A stretch of DNA of 64,000 nucleotides from Candidatus Gastranaerophilales bacterium. GTDB taxonomy: Bacteria > Cyanobacteriota > Vampirovibrionia > Gastranaerophilales > Gastranaerophilaceae. The notes beneath the pieces were generated by a model, which was not told the DNA's origin, ran no database searches, and worked only from the letters and a program-made list of their open reading frames with translations. How positions within the stretch are numbered: the stretch's first letter is position 1; every line of letters starts with the position of its first letter. The position numbers and the translations under genes are program-made. Below are positions 1-8,614 of this stretch, piece after piece. The stretch lies in contig CALUPH010000005.1 in assembly GCA_944322615.1 (NCBI GenBank), forward strand, positions 1 through 64,000. The letters are read 5' to 3'.

Positions 1-200
1 AATAGGAATTGAACCAATAATTTACTACGTAAATTAGGGTTCGCCCCTCTCGAAAAACGATACTCAATCGTTTTTCTAAGGTTCGCTTCCCCCTTAAAAC
101 AATACAAAGTATTCTATGTCATTTATTCTTTTACGAAACAAAAGAAAAACAACATTTTATCTGATTTTGAACTGAATAATAGACCCTAGAAAACAAAAAA
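1..200. other. Hairpin-rich left edge with no confident gene
   Basis: This stretch holds two perfect inverted repeats: GAAAAACGAT (52-61) with ATCGTTTTTC (67-76), and AATTTAC with GTAAATT around 18-36. Two imperfect direct copies of a GGTTCGC-plus-C-run motif lie at 38-48 and 81-96. On the minus strand the frame is open from about 105 to the edge but starts with TTG and has no ribosome binding site. GGTTCAATTCC (minus, 5-15) resembles a tRNA T-loop, but I could not fold a complete tRNA. It may be the end of a structured RNA or repeat that continues outside the window. Confidence 0.3.
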
Positions 201-290
201 CGGAGAAGGTGGGATTCGAACCCACGGTGCAGATTACTCCACACAACACCTTAGCAGGGTGCCGCCTTAAACCTACTCGGCCACTTCTCC
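201..290 (-). tRNA. tRNA-Ser (anticodon GCU)
   Basis: The minus strand folds as a type II tRNA. The acceptor GGAGAAG pairs with CTTCTCC, and the T-arm is GGGTTCGAATCCC. The anticodon loop CTGCTAA carries GCU, which reads serine AGC/AGU codons. A long variable arm is present, as expected for tRNA-Ser. The discriminator is G and the CCA end is not encoded. A T-run follows directly and could end transcription. Confidence 0.95.
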
Positions 291-304
291 AAAGCGATAT
301 AACA

Positions 305-333
305 ATATTATCAAAAGATATTATTTAATTCAA
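305..333 (-). promoter_or_regulatory. Promoter of tRNA-Ser
   Basis: On the minus strand TTGAAT (328-333) lies exactly 17 bp from TAATAT (305-310), about 15 bp before the tRNA 5' end. It is a good match to a housekeeping sigma-70-type promoter. Confidence 0.6.
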
Positions 334-418
334 GTATTAAAAATCCTTAATTTTTAATATTTTAATGACAAAATTTATTTTTTTTGTTTTTAATCCATAT
401 TGTTAAGAGGGAACTAAA

Positions 419-1846
419 TTGAAAATACTTGCAAATTATAATTTTAAACCAAAGTTTGGATATGATAAACAATTAAATGAAGAACTAAAGCAGTCTTTAT
501 CTTCTTATCCGGATAGACAATGGGCTCAAACACTTTCATCTATGAATTCTTATTGTAATAAATTAGAAAATAATTTAATCAAAGAATCAAAAAAAACAGA
601 AAAATCTGATTCTAAATTTCAAGATTATTTAGATATTTTCCTTTCATGTAAGCAATTGTTAGCAGGTTTTGTTTCTATTACATTTGAAGGTTTAAACTAT
701 GCTGATAGAGAATTTACTCATTATCATGATGAATTCCTTAAAAATGGTTCTAAAGACAATGACTGGAGAAAAGATGCTTGTGAAAATTTAAAAGATTGGC
801 TTTCTCCGGAGTTGTTCAAAAAACTAAAAGATAAAAAGGCTCAAGATATCTCTGATACTGCTAGCCAAAATGCAGAAATTGCTGCTCAAACTGATAATAA
901 TATGCCTGTAACTGACTCTTCTCAAGTTTCAAGTGTTACAGAAACTATTTTATCTAAATTATCACCTAAATCATTTTTAGAAGAATTTAAGGCAGATTCT
1001 TTATCTCCAAAAGGCTTTGGGGATGTTGCAGGCATGTACGAATTAAAAAGAGATTTGAATGAAGGTATAATTGAATTTATTCAGAATCCTGAGCAGGCTA
1101 AACTTGATTTTGAAGAGTATGGGAAAACTGTTCCTAATACTATTCTTTTATATGGTCCTCCAGGTTGCGGAAAAACATATATAACTCAAGCTCTTGCTTC
1201 AGAAATTGATGTTCCTTTATATTTATTAAATATAAGCAAAGCCGGTTCTCATTATATAAATATGACATCAAAAAATTTAAAAGCTGCTTTTGATGAAGCA
1301 ATTGCTATTGCTCAAAAAACAGATAGACCTTGTCTTCTATTTATGGATGAAATTGATTCCTTGGGTTTTGATAGAAATTCAAGAATGGAACCTGATGATT
1401 TGAAACAAGTTTCAACTATGTTACAAGCTATTGATTCTGCAAAAAAATCTAATGTTATTATAATTGGTGCTACAAATAAATTTAATTTATTAGACCCTGC
1501 TATAAGACGTAGATTTGATTCAAAAGTTTTTGTAGATGTTCCTGATATGGATTCAAGAAAAGATTTATTAATAAAGAATTTGTCATCTTTGAAAAAAGGC
1601 CAAGCATTGTTGTCTTCTCAAGATGATATTGAAACAATTGCAAAGAAATTAGACGGATTTTCTAATAGTTCAATATGTATTATCTCTAAACAAGCTGCAC
1701 TAAATGCAATGAGAAGAGATAGAGCTGATATTTCTGTTGAGGATTTTATAAAAGCAATTGAAACAACTTCAGAAGAAAAGCCTGATAGAAATCTATATAA
1801 GTCTGATTCTTCTAAAACAAAAAGAAGAATAGGATTTGGTTCTTAA
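419..1846 (+). CDS. Orphan AAA+ ATPase with a novel N-terminal region
   Basis: A 475-residue protein whose C-terminal half (about 200-450) is a classical AAA+ module of the FtsH/Vps4/p97 branch. Walker A is GPPGCGKT (246-253), Walker B is LLFMDEID (306-313), sensor 1 is ATN (351-353), and arginines for the finger position are RRR (363-365). The first ~200 residues are charged and helical and match no family I recognise; a Ser/Thr/Gln-rich linker lies at about 145-175. There is no protease domain and no membrane segment, so it is probably a cytosolic remodelling ATPase. The start is TTG, chosen because AAGAGGG sits just upstream and no better ATG follows. The C-terminus is basic and ends in GFGS. 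The neighbours are a tRNA and the convergent ftsX, so context gives no substrate. Confidence 0.85.
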   Translation: MKILANYNFKPKFGYDKQLNEELKQSLSSYPDRQWAQTLSSMNSYCNKLENNLIKESKKTEKSDSKFQDYLDIFLSCKQLLAGFVSITFEGLNYADREFTHYHDEFLKNGSKDNDWRKDACENLKDWLSPELFKKLKDKKAQDISDTASQNAEIAAQTDNNMPVTDSSQVSSVTETILSKLSPKSFLEEFKADSLSPKGFGDVAGMYELKRDLNEGIIEFIQNPEQAKLDFEEYGKTVPNTILLYGPPGCGKTYITQALASEIDVPLYLLNISKAGSHYINMTSKNLKAAFDEAIAIAQKTDRPCLLFMDEIDSLGFDRNSRMEPDDLKQVSTMLQAIDSAKKSNVIIIGATNKFNLLDPAIRRRFDSKVFVDVPDMDSRKDLLIKNLSSLKKGQALLSSQDDIETIAKKLDGFSNSSICIISKQAALNAMRRDRADISVEDFIKAIETTSEEKPDRNLYKSDSSKTKRRIGFGS

Positions 1847-1871
1847 TATTGATTATTAATTTAAACTAAAA

Positions 1872-2780
1872 CTATACTTGAAGGTGTTTCTTTATTGATA
1901 ACATACTTCCTCCTGCACTGAAGAATATAGCCATTATAAATAAGCAGAATACAACAACATTCATTGCAAACTCTGATGGCTGTACATTTAAGAAAGTATG
2001 AAGTTTCAAAAGCCAATTTTGTACTGTATTTAATGGTATTAAAGAAATTATTGCACCAAGAAATCCATATATTGCTCCTTGTAGAATTAATGGAATTTTA
2101 ATATACCAATTACTTACACCCATTAATCTCATGATTTCAATTTCTTCTTTTTTAGATTGAATTACAAGTTGAATTGTGCAGTTGATTATTATTATAGTTA
2201 ACATTGCAACTGCAATAAGAACTAAGACTGTAACCGTATTGAAAACATTTGTAATTGTTTGTAATTTTTTTGCAATTTCTTGAGCATATGACATATTCTC
2301 AATACCCGAGACTTTTTTCATGTTGTCACATACATTAGTAATATTGGATGGGTCATCAACTGTAACATGCAAAGTATCCGGCAGTGGATTCTCCATTCCG
2401 CTTACATCTATGTCTTTATTCATTTCTTCCCAAGCTTGTTCTTTTGTTATTATTGTTATTTTCTTTACGTGTTCAATTTCTCTTAATCTTGATGACATAT
2501 ATACCGGATCAACGTTTGGTTTTAAATATACTGAAATCTCAAATGCATCACCAAGTTTGTCTACAAAAGAACTCAAAGAAAAACTTGTTCTGAAAAGTGC
2601 TCCAAAAATAGTTAAAATTGCAGCCATTGCTGCTACTATTGCTATATTTATTAATCCTGTTCGTTTTATCCCGTATATTGTTTCCATTGCAATTCTGTAC
2701 ATTATTCTTACAGATGACAAATGGCGCTGAGGAATATGTTTCTTTACTGTTTCTTTTATTATTTTTTTTCTGTTATTCAT
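1872..2780 (-). CDS. ftsX: Cell-division ABC transporter permease FtsX
   Basis: FtsX is the membrane half of the FtsEX complex, which couples septum formation to peptidoglycan hydrolase activation. The protein has a basic cytoplasmic N-terminus, one membrane segment (LINIAIVAAMAAILTIFGAL), a periplasmic domain of about 110 residues and three C-terminal membrane segments, as in the family. The frame opens at 2798, but the ATG at 2780 is preferred: it gives about 302 residues and has GGCAGG correctly spaced, whereas the first ATG has no usable ribosome binding site. With this start it overlaps ftsE by 8 bp, suggesting translational coupling. It is the last gene of the operon. Confidence 0.92.
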   Translation of the reverse strand: MNNRKKIIKETVKKHIPQRHLSSVRIMYRIAMETIYGIKRTGLINIAIVAAMAAILTIFGALFRTSFSLSSFVDKLGDAFEISVYLKPNVDPVYMSSRLREIEHVKKITIITKEQAWEEMNKDIDVSGMENPLPDTLHVTVDDPSNITNVCDNMKKVSGIENMSYAQEIAKKLQTITNVFNTVTVLVLIAVAMLTIIIINCTIQLVIQSKKEEIEIMRLMGVSNWYIKIPLILQGAIYGFLGAIISLIPLNTVQNWLLKLHTFLNVQPSEFAMNVVVFCLFIMAIFFSAGGSMLSIKKHLQV

Positions 2781-3447
2781 ATGTACCTGCCTGGACATCT
2801 CTAATGATGTGACCTTGATCCATTGTTATTACTCTTTTTCTAAAATAATCAACAATATCTCTATCATGTGTAGAAACAATTACAGTTATTCCTTTTTCAT
2901 TAATTTGCTCTAATATTTGCATAATTTCCATTGAATTTTTTGGATCAAGATTCCCAGTCGGCTCGTCCGCGATTAACAATGGAGGACCATTTACTATTGC
3001 TCTTGCGATACTTACTCTTTGTTGCTCACCGCCTGATAGTTCACAAGGCTTTGCATTCATTTTATTTAATAGTCCTACAACTTTTAGTGCACCTGTTACT
3101 CTGTCTTGTATTTCTTTTGAACGCATGCCAAGTGTTCTTATAACAAGTGCTATGTTATCATATACGCTTATGTTCTGTAATAATTTATAATCTTGAAAAA
3201 CAATCCCCATGCATCTTCTTATATTTGGAACTCTGTCATTTGGAAGTTTTGCTATATTAATATTCCCAATCATTACAGTTCCGGATGTCGGAATCTCTTC
3301 TCGATATAATAGTTTCATTAATGTCGATTTTCCTGCACCTGATGAACCAGTCAAAAATACAAATTCACTCGACATAATATCAAGATTTATATTTTGAAGT
3401 GCATAATTATTTTTATATTTTTTATATACGTTTCTTAACTGTATCAT
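2773..3447 (-). CDS. ftsE: Cell-division ABC transporter ATP-binding protein FtsE
   Basis: This is the ATPase partner of FtsX, acting on the inner face of the membrane at the division site. All ABC elements are intact: Walker A GSSGAGKST (34-42), Q-loop in VFQDY, signature LSGGEQQR (137-144), Walker B LLIADEP (157-163) and H-loop STHD (192-195). Its length of 224 residues is normal for FtsE. Its ATG overlaps the stop codon of the upstream transketolase gene as ATGA, and its own end overlaps ftsX, so these genes are likely translated from one message. Confidence 0.95.
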   Translation of the reverse strand: MIQLRNVYKKYKNNYALQNINLDIMSSEFVFLTGSSGAGKSTLMKLLYREEIPTSGTVMIGNINIAKLPNDRVPNIRRCMGIVFQDYKLLQNISVYDNIALVIRTLGMRSKEIQDRVTGALKVVGLLNKMNAKPCELSGGEQQRVSIARAIVNGPPLLIADEPTGNLDPKNSMEIMQILEQINEKGITVIVSTHDRDIVDYFRKRVITMDQGHIIRDVQAGTYE

Positions 3448-4379
3448 TTAATTAGTCCTGTTATTTTTTGTGCTAATTTTTCGGCATTTAGTCCATAAAA
3501 GGCCATTAATTCTTTTGCAGTTCCGCTTTGTCCAAATTCATCATTTGTACCAATTCTGGTTACTTTTGTCGGGTATTTTTCACTTAAAAGCTCACATATT
3601 GCGCTTCCCAAACCGCCTATTATGGAATGATTTTCTATTGTTATTACTCTGTTTGTTTTCTTGGCTGAATTTATTATTGTTTCATTATCTAATGGTTTTA
3701 CTACTGGTACATTTATAATTTCAGCATCTATACCCTTTTCTGATAATATTTTAGCACAATCAATTGTTTCAACCAATGTTTCCCCGTTTGTTATTAGGGT
3801 AATATCCTTTCCTTCTTTTATTATATTTGCTTTTTTATAATCGAATTTGTAATTTGAATCAAATATATCAGGAAGATTTGAACGTGATATTCTTATATAT
3901 ACAGGACCATTGAATTCAGCTGCAAATTTTATAGCTTGTCTTGTCTCTTCTGCATCAGCAGGAACAATAACCGTCATATTTGGGATGCTTCTCATTAATG
4001 AAATATCTTCAAGTGCTTGGTGACTTGCACCATCTTCTCCAACTGTTATTCCTCCGTGGGTTGCTGCTATTTTTACATTTAAGTTTGAATAGCATATGGT
4101 ATTTCTTACTTGCTCCCAAGCTCTACCTGATGCAAACATCGCAAAGGTTGATACAAATGGAATTTTCCCCGTACAAGATAGTCCTGCTGCTGTTGTTATT
4201 AAATCTTGTTCAGAAATACCAACATTAAAAAATCTTTCAGGGAATTCTTTTGCAAATAATTTTGTTTGAGTTGAACTGGATAAATCTGCATCTAAAACAA
4301 CAATATCTTTGTTTACTTTCCCCAGTTCTACTAAAGTTTTTCCGTACTCACTTCTTACTGATTTATATTCTCTGTTCAT
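3444..4379 (-). CDS. Transketolase, C-terminal subunit
   Basis: This is the second half of a split, two-subunit transketolase, which moves two-carbon units between sugar phosphates in the non-oxidative pentose phosphate pathway. The 311 residues contain the pyrimidine-binding domain (VGISEQDLITTAAGLS, with the catalytic Glu of the family) and the C-terminal transketolase domain. THGGITVGEDGASHQ is characteristic. It follows the N-terminal subunit after 11 bp and overlaps ftsE by 4 bp. Split transketolases are known in archaea and many anaerobic bacteria. The linkage to ftsEX is unusual. Confidence 0.93.
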   Translation of the reverse strand: MNREYKSVRSEYGKTLVELGKVNKDIVVLDADLSSSTQTKLFAKEFPERFFNVGISEQDLITTAAGLSCTGKIPFVSTFAMFASGRAWEQVRNTICYSNLNVKIAATHGGITVGEDGASHQALEDISLMRSIPNMTVIVPADAEETRQAIKFAAEFNGPVYIRISRSNLPDIFDSNYKFDYKKANIIKEGKDITLITNGETLVETIDCAKILSEKGIDAEIINVPVVKPLDNETIINSAKKTNRVITIENHSIIGGLGSAICELLSEKYPTKVTRIGTNDEFGQSGTAKELMAFYGLNAEKLAQKITGLIK

Positions 4380-4390
4380 ATAAAAAATCC

Positions 4391-5227
4391 CTAATTTAAT
4401 TCATCAAGTGCTTTTTGTAATTCTTCATCGTTTGGTGCTTTACCGTGCCAACCCGCATTGTTTTCCATAAAGGAAACACCTTTACCTTTTATTGTATTTG
4501 CAATTATAGCGCATGGTTTTGAACTGTTTTTTGCTTTTATTATTGCATTGTATATTTCTAGTATATTATGGCCATCTATTTCTATTGTATCCCAACCAAA
4601 GGCTTCAAATTTTGCTTTTACGTTGCCGACTGATTTTACTTTTTCTGTAGAACCGTCTATTTGAAGTTTATTTCTGTCTACAAATGCAATGATGTTGTCG
4701 AGATTGTTGTGTGCAGCATTCATTACTGCTTCCCAAACACTTCCTTCTTCTATTTCTCCATCACCCATATAAACATATACTTTGCTGTCTATTTTATCCA
4801 GCTTCAGCCCAAGAGCCATACCGCATCCAATTGATAAACCTTGACCTAATGAACCTGTAGAAATTTCTATTCCCTTTAGAACTTTACAACAAGGATGTCC
4901 TTGTAATTTTGAACCGAATTTTCTGAATGTTAATAGTTCTTCTTCTTTAAAGTATCCGCAATGAGCCATAATCGAATATAATGCGGCAGAAGCGTGTCCT
5001 TTTGATAAAATAAATCTGTCTCTGTTTTTGTATTCCGGATTTAATTCGCATTCAGGATAGTGTTTCATACATTTTGTAAATAGAACATTTAATATATCAA
5101 TACAGGATAATGAACCGCCTGGATGTCCTGATTGAGCATTATGTATCATCATTAGAATGTTTTTTCTTAGTTTTTTAGATACTTCTTCTATGTCTTTTAT
5201 TTCCAATTCAGAAATTTGATCTATCAT
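4391..5227 (-). CDS. Transketolase, N-terminal (thiamine-diphosphate-binding) subunit
   Basis: This subunit carries the diphosphate- and metal-binding half of split transketolase. The GDG...N motif is visible as [13 protein letters not shown] followed by DRNKLQIDG. The early HPGGSLS and SKGHAS motifs match substrate- and cofactor-binding histidines of the family. The frame opens at a GTG at 5245, but AAAGGA lies inside that extension and is ideally spaced for the ATG at 5227, which I take as the start (278 residues). It lies 21 bp after the upstream glycosyltransferase gene and 11 bp before its partner subunit. Confidence 0.93.
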   Translation of the reverse strand: MIDQISELEIKDIEEVSKKLRKNILMMIHNAQSGHPGGSLSCIDILNVLFTKCMKHYPECELNPEYKNRDRFILSKGHASAALYSIMAHCGYFKEEELLTFRKFGSKLQGHPCCKVLKGIEISTGSLGQGLSIGCGMALGLKLDKIDSKVYVYMGDGEIEEGSVWEAVMNAAHNNLDNIIAFVDRNKLQIDGSTEKVKSVGNVKAKFEAFGWDTIEIDGHNILEIYNAIIKAKNSSKPCAIIANTIKGKGVSFMENNAGWHGKAPNDEELQKALDELN

Positions 5228-5248
5228 AAATTTTTCCTTTAACACAAA

Positions 5249-5989
5249 TTAACCATTTTTTTTAGCTGCTTCTATTATAACTTTAAAAAGAAACATAGGC
5301 AAAGTTTTGTATATTCTTTTTATTCGTTCAGGTTGTTTTATTGCTCTGTATAACCATTCGCAGCCCATTATTCTAAAAAATTCAGGTGCTCTTTCTATTT
5401 CCCCTGACCATACGTCAAAAGAACCGCCTACTCCAATAAATATTGCTTCGGGCATTTTTTTTCTGCATTTTGTTATAAATATTTCTTGCTTAGGAGCACC
5501 CAGTGCTACTAATACTAATTTGGGTTCTGATTCTGCTAATGAATCAATTATTTCATCTTCTTTCGAGGATGAAAAATAACCATTTTTATAATAGCTTATG
5601 TTTATTCCTTGAAATTCTGATTTTAACCTTCTTACAGTAGTTTGTATAACATTTTCTTTTGCTCCAATAAGAGCTATCGGGTAGTTAAAAATTTCACAAG
5701 AGGCTATTAGTTCATGTGCTAAATCAATTCCTGGGATTTGTTCTTGTTTTATTCCTTGTAATTTTAGTGCCAGTTTTATTCCTGAACCATCAGGTACAAC
5801 CATATCTGCATTTTTCAATATGGATGAGAAAACTTTACTTTTATCTGCAAGTTCTATCATTTCGGGATTTATTGTGACAATTTGCATCCCCTTTTTTTCT
5901 TTTATACTTTCGAGTATAACTTTTACTGCATCATCAAATGTCAGTAAATCTACTTCATATCCCAATACTTTATGTGTTTTTCTTTCCAT
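5249..5989 (-). CDS. WecG/TagA/CpsF-family glycosyltransferase
   Basis: A 246-residue member of the WecG/TagA/CpsF family, whose known members transfer N-acetylmannosamine-type sugars onto undecaprenyl-linked acceptors at the inner membrane during cell-wall polymer or surface antigen synthesis. Diagnostic motifs are TINPEMIELA, PDGSGIKLA, LGAPKQE and GVGGSFDVWSGE, the last with its conserved Asp. It is the first gene of the operon running through transketolase to ftsEX. There is no ribosome binding site. Instead a strong promoter lies so close that transcription should begin at or next to the ATG (see the promoter entry). The exact sugar and acceptor cannot be read from the sequence. Confidence 0.88.
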   Translation of the reverse strand: MERKTHKVLGYEVDLLTFDDAVKVILESIKEKKGMQIVTINPEMIELADKSKVFSSILKNADMVVPDGSGIKLALKLQGIKQEQIPGIDLAHELIASCEIFNYPIALIGAKENVIQTTVRRLKSEFQGINISYYKNGYFSSSKEDEIIDSLAESEPKLVLVALGAPKQEIFITKCRKKMPEAIFIGVGGSFDVWSGEIERAPEFFRIMGCEWLYRAIKQPERIKRIYKTLPMFLFKVIIEAAKKNG

Positions 5990-5996
5990 AAAATCA

Positions 5997-6025
5997 ATTC
6001 TATCATATAGAAATAAAATTGTTAA
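5997..6025 (-). promoter_or_regulatory. Promoter predicting a leaderless mRNA for the WecG/TagA gene
   Basis: On the minus strand TTAACA (6020-6025) and TAGAAT (5997-6002) are separated by exactly 17 bp. Only 7 bp lie between the -10 box and the ATG at 5989. The transcription start would therefore fall on or beside the start codon, which fits the missing Shine-Dalgarno sequence. Confidence 0.5.
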
Positions 6026-6029
6026 AATA

Positions 6030-7427
6030 TTACAATTTTATTTCGTCATTTAATTTCTCTTTTAGTTCATTTGCCGAATCTTCGTAGCCTATTCTGCCCA
6101 TCAGAGCATATGTATAATTCTTTGATTGTTCAACACCAGGTTGATTGAATGCATCTATATTGTATAAAGCTCCTGTTATTGCGGTTTGAACCTCAAACAT
6201 ATATAATAGCTGACCAAGATAATACGGTGTTACCTTTGGTATTGTTATTGTTACATTCGGTCTTTTATAGTCTATTAATGAAGCCATTGTTGAATCTGCT
6301 TCCGCATGGAATAATTGATTCATTGTTTTTCCGCCCAGGTAACTAATACCTGTATATTCAAATATATTTGGTATTTCTAGCGTTGTATCAAATTCTTTTA
6401 CTCTTAAAAAGTTAATAATCTTATCGTTTGGTCCTTCGTTATACAATTGTATTTGAGAGTGTTGGTCTGTTACTCCTATTGCTTTAACAGGTGTTTGTCC
6501 TGTATTAACGATATTATTATTTTTATCTCGCTCTTTTCCTAAAGATTCTGCCCATAATTGACAATACCAGTCTGCTACAAATCTTAATCTGTTTGAGTAT
6601 GGCATCATTACAGATATTTTTTTGCCTCGTTTTACATCCATTAGGTAATGAATTAAGGCATTTTGAGCTGCTATATTATAATTTATATCTGTATTTTTTA
6701 AGGCTAAATCCATATCTTTTATGCCTTGAGTAATTTCTTCTATATTTATTCCTACTAAAGCAAATGGTAATAGCCCTACAGCTGAAAATACAGAGAATCT
6801 TCCTTCTACATCATCAGGAATATAAAATGTTTTATAGCCTTCTTGGTCTGATAGTTGTTTTAATATTCCGATATTCTTATCGGTTGTTGCTATAACATTC
6901 TTTCTATAATCATCTCCAAGTTCTTTTTCCATTAAGTCTTTTAGCACCATATATTGAGCCATTACTTCTGCTGTTGAACCTGATTTTGTTACTACGTTTA
7001 CTAAAGTTTTCTTTAAATCAAGAATTTTTAATAGAGAATTCATTTGGTCTGGATCAATATTGTCTAAAAAGAAAATGCGAGGATAATTATTTCTTTGTTC
7101 TTTTGTTAAAAAATTCCAATATGGAGGTAAAAGTGCTTCACATACAGCTTTACCGCCAAGTGCTGAACCTCCTAAGCCTAGAATTAATACATTATCAAAA
7201 CGGTTTTCTACCATTGCTGCAAATTCACGGACATACCAGCTTGTTTCTTCGTTATATCCCAAATTCATCCATTGCAATTTTTGTCCGGGTTTATCTTTAT
7301 TTGAATTTAAGTCAGCTATTATTCTGTGTATTGTATCTTTATAACTGTTGAATTCTTCTTCTATATTTAATCCGTTTTCTGCCCCAATAACTTCTTGTTT
7401 TACATTACGATAGTTAAATTCTATCAT
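6030..7427 (-). CDS. pgi: Glucose-6-phosphate isomerase
   Basis: It interconverts glucose 6-phosphate and fructose 6-phosphate in glycolysis and gluconeogenesis in the cytosol. It has two SIS subdomains. LGLGGSALGGKAV and TKSGSTAEV are sugar-phosphate-binding loops, DDVEGRFSVFSAVGLLP matches the PGI signature, and TDQHSQIQLYNEGPND carries the conserved active-site His/Glu region. The frame opens at 7478, but the ATG at 7427 has GAGGTAAA just upstream, giving about 465 residues, which suits the shorter bacterial PGI group. It stands alone, upstream of and on the same strand as the WecG/TagA operon, but that operon has its own promoter. Confidence 0.94.
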   Translation of the reverse strand: MIEFNYRNVKQEVIGAENGLNIEEEFNSYKDTIHRIIADLNSNKDKPGQKLQWMNLGYNEETSWYVREFAAMVENRFDNVLILGLGGSALGGKAVCEALLPPYWNFLTKEQRNNYPRIFFLDNIDPDQMNSLLKILDLKKTLVNVVTKSGSTAEVMAQYMVLKDLMEKELGDDYRKNVIATTDKNIGILKQLSDQEGYKTFYIPDDVEGRFSVFSAVGLLPFALVGINIEEITQGIKDMDLALKNTDINYNIAAQNALIHYLMDVKRGKKISVMMPYSNRLRFVADWYCQLWAESLGKERDKNNNIVNTGQTPVKAIGVTDQHSQIQLYNEGPNDKIINFLRVKEFDTTLEIPNIFEYTGISYLGGKTMNQLFHAEADSTMASLIDYKRPNVTITIPKVTPYYLGQLLYMFEVQTAITGALYNIDAFNQPGVEQSKNYTYALMGRIGYEDSANELKEKLNDEIKL

Positions 7428-7551
7428 TTTACCTCGCTTAATTTCATTATGTTCGGTTTGTGCACTAAAAAGAACCACATAATATTGTACATGCTTACAA
7501 TATATTTTAAAGTGATTTTAAAGTTATATGTTACATATTTTTTACTTTTGA

Positions 7552-7560
7552 TGTTACAAT
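7552..7560 (+). promoter_or_regulatory. Extended -10 promoter of thiL, likely leaderless
   Basis: TGT-TACAAT (TG at 7552-7553, -10 at 7555-7560) forms an extended -10 element only 6 bp before the thiL ATG. There is no Shine-Dalgarno sequence and only a weak -35. A leaderless message is the simplest reading. Confidence 0.45.
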
Positions 7561-7566
7561 TCATAT

Positions 7567-8517
7567 ATGAATGAATTAAGATTTTTAGAAATTATAAATA
7601 AAACTTTGGATTCGTCCTCTTTTTTAGGTGATGATTGTGCTTATTTGGATGATTTTGATATTTTTGTTACTCAGGATACTTTAGTTGAAGATGTTCATTT
7701 CTCTTTATATACAATCAGTCCTTATCTGTTGGGAAGAAAGGCTGTTAGTGTAAATTTAAGTGATTTGGCTGCTGCTTTGTCTATTCCTAAATTTATTTTA
7801 GTATCTTTATCATTACCGAAAAATACAAAGGATTCTTTTGTTTCAGAATTGTATAGAGGAATTAATGACGTTTGCGGTGAATTCGGAGTTAAAGTTGTAG
7901 GCGGTGATATTACAGGTAGTGATAAAGTTGTTATATCTATCTGTGCTATTGGTAAGAAAACATCATTATTCTTATCTTCAAGATCTAAGGCAAAAAAAGA
8001 TGATTATATTCTTGTAACGGGACAATTTGGTAATAGCTCCGCAGGTTTTTATGCTCTTTCTAATTTCTTGCAAGTTTCAGACAAACTTATTAATTCTCAT
8101 CTTAATCCAACTCCAAGAATAAATGAAGCTTTAAAATTAGCTTCTTTAATTGATAATGATATTGCTGTGATGGATTGTTCAGATGGTTTAATTGATGCTT
8201 TGTATAAAATTTCTATAGCAAGTATGCATAATCTTAAAATTGATATTAATTCAGTTCCTGTAAGTGATAATTTAAAAGAATTTTGTTCTTTTAATTCTTT
8301 AGATTATAAAAACTTTGTAAAATGGGGCGGTGAAGACTATGAACTTTTGCTTTGTGTTCCTGAAAAAACTTTCTTAAAGTTAGATAAGAATATTTTTACT
8401 TTAATAGGCAGAGTTCAAAATAAAGATAATAACCCTTCTGTTATTGTTAAAGATAATTCTTCTTCAGAAAAAATTACAAAAGACGTTTTTGAGAAAAACA
8501 GTTTTAATCATTTTTAA
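7567..8517 (+). CDS. thiL: Thiamine-monophosphate kinase ThiL
   Basis: ThiL phosphorylates thiamine monophosphate to thiamine diphosphate, the last step of the cofactor pathway that also serves the split transketolase encoded nearby. The 316 residues show the family motifs in order: GDD (21-23), TQDTLVEDVHF (35-45), NLSDLAAA (63-70) and GGDIT (112-116), which supply Mg/ATP-binding aspartates. DCSDGL and GGEDYELL follow in the C-terminal half. The length is normal. The start is the only suitable ATG and lies directly behind an extended -10 element. No other thiamine biosynthesis gene is in the window. Confidence 0.93.
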   Translation: MNELRFLEIINKTLDSSSFLGDDCAYLDDFDIFVTQDTLVEDVHFSLYTISPYLLGRKAVSVNLSDLAAALSIPKFILVSLSLPKNTKDSFVSELYRGINDVCGEFGVKVVGGDITGSDKVVISICAIGKKTSLFLSSRSKAKKDDYILVTGQFGNSSAGFYALSNFLQVSDKLINSHLNPTPRINEALKLASLIDNDIAVMDCSDGLIDALYKISIASMHNLKIDINSVPVSDNLKEFCSFNSLDYKNFVKWGGEDYELLLCVPEKTFLKLDKNIFTLIGRVQNKDNNPSVIVKDNSSSEKITKDVFEKNSFNHF

Positions 8518-8614
8518 GTTATTTATGTAAATAAAAATAAAGTTTATTTATTTTATGCGCAAAAAATTATTTGTTTGTTTTTGTACCTAGTGTGTAGATA
8601 AATGGATTTTTTCT

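Noticed and set aside
1-80. A second tRNA next to tRNA-Ser
   Set aside because: Only a T-loop-like motif is visible; the T-stem has a mismatch and no anticodon arm with a 7-nt loop could be found.
1-105. Minus-strand open frame entering from the left edge
   Set aside because: No ATG and no ribosome binding site; the codons coincide with inverted repeats, so structure explains the sequence better.
2320-2812. Plus-strand ORFs inside ftsX
   Set aside because: Antisense shadows of a clear gene, with hydrophobic repeats caused by T-rich sequence and no start signals.
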